DNA of 6,045 nt from Lactobacillus sp. UBA5815 (GTDB lineage: Bacteria; Bacillota; Bacilli; Lactobacillales; Lactobacillaceae), in NCBI GenBank assembly GCA_002417825.1, contig DICX01000052.1:1-6045 (forward strand). Direction: 5' to 3'. The position numbers and the translations under genes are program-made. Positions 5,960 through 6,045 of the stretch are shown here, in pieces. The notes beneath the pieces are model-generated. The model was not told where the DNA came from, did not search any database, and was given only the letters and a program-made list of their open reading frames with translations. Numbering within the stretch: the stretch's first letter is position 1; each line of letters starts with the position of its first letter.

Positions 5960-6045
5960 GCTAATTTAACCCCATCTAAAACTTCTTGCATTTTCTTCGC
6001 TGAGTATGTCATCTTGGCTTGCTCTTCAGAAGACAACTTTGTTTC
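5956..6045 (-). CDS. C-terminal fragment of a probable lactate/malate dehydrogenase-family protein
   Basis: The last 29 codons of a gene that enters from the right edge, in frame to the first base read, ending in TAA at 5956-5958. The tail contains LSSEEQAKMTYSAKKMQEVL, followed by DGVKLA and the stop. It is a single charged amphipathic helix, and its LSxEEQxKMxxSAxxM pattern resembles the final helix of NAD-dependent L-lactate, L-malate and L-2-hydroxyacid dehydrogenases. Only the tail is visible, without cofactor or catalytic motifs, so the assignment is tentative. In this context a malate dehydrogenase reducing oxaloacetate would fit best. The gene is 33 bp upstream of the transporter on the same strand and is probably in the same transcript. 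Confidence 0.5.
   Translation of the reverse strand, partial: ETKLSSEEQAKMTYSAKKMQEVLDGVKLA

Overview
The window looks like part of a citrate-fermentation locus from a low-GC Gram-positive lactic acid bacterium (Lactobacillales, probably Lactobacillaceae). This rests on the gene content (a SorC-type regulator divergent from citC-citD-citE-citF, beside a DASS-type anion transporter), strong purine-rich Shine-Dalgarno sequences, AT-rich intergenic DNA, and use of GTG and TTG starts. The genus cannot be fixed from sequence reading alone.

Layout from left to right. Positions 1-2464 (minus strand) hold the citrate lyase operon, transcribed right to left: citC (lyase ligase), citD (acyl carrier subunit), citE (beta subunit) and the first 73 codons of citF (alpha subunit), which runs off the left edge. 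The genes are tightly packed: citC/citD overlap by 11 bp, citD/citE abut, and citE/citF overlap by 11 bp. Positions 2465-2673 are a 209-bp divergent control region with a good sigma-A-type promoter for citC whose -35 box lies inside a nested TTGAAA inverted repeat, a likely operator. Positions 2674-3624 (plus strand) encode a SorC-family regulator of the CitI type. Positions 3633-4421 (minus) encode an alpha/beta hydrolase of unknown substrate that converges on the regulator with an 8-bp gap. A clear intrinsic terminator at 4441-4471 separates it from a DASS-family (CitT-like) di/tricarboxylate transporter at 4501-5922 (minus). At the right edge, 5956-6045 is the last 29 codons of a gene whose tail resembles the C-terminal helix of the lactate/malate dehydrogenase family.

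How the parts may work together (inference). The transporter imports citrate, possibly in exchange for succinate. CitC acetylates the prosthetic group on CitD, and the CitD/E/F complex splits citrate to acetate and oxaloacetate. If the upstream gene is a malate dehydrogenase, oxaloacetate could be reduced to malate and on to succinate, the counter-ion expected for a CitT-type antiporter. The regulator probably senses citrate or a related metabolite and acts on the divergent promoter. No malic enzyme or oxaloacetate decarboxylase gene lies between the regulator and citC.

Most of the window is a recognisable system rather than a new one. The least explained parts are the alpha/beta hydrolase with an apparently relocated catalytic acid, the nested operator-like repeats, and the weak hairpin in front of the transporter.
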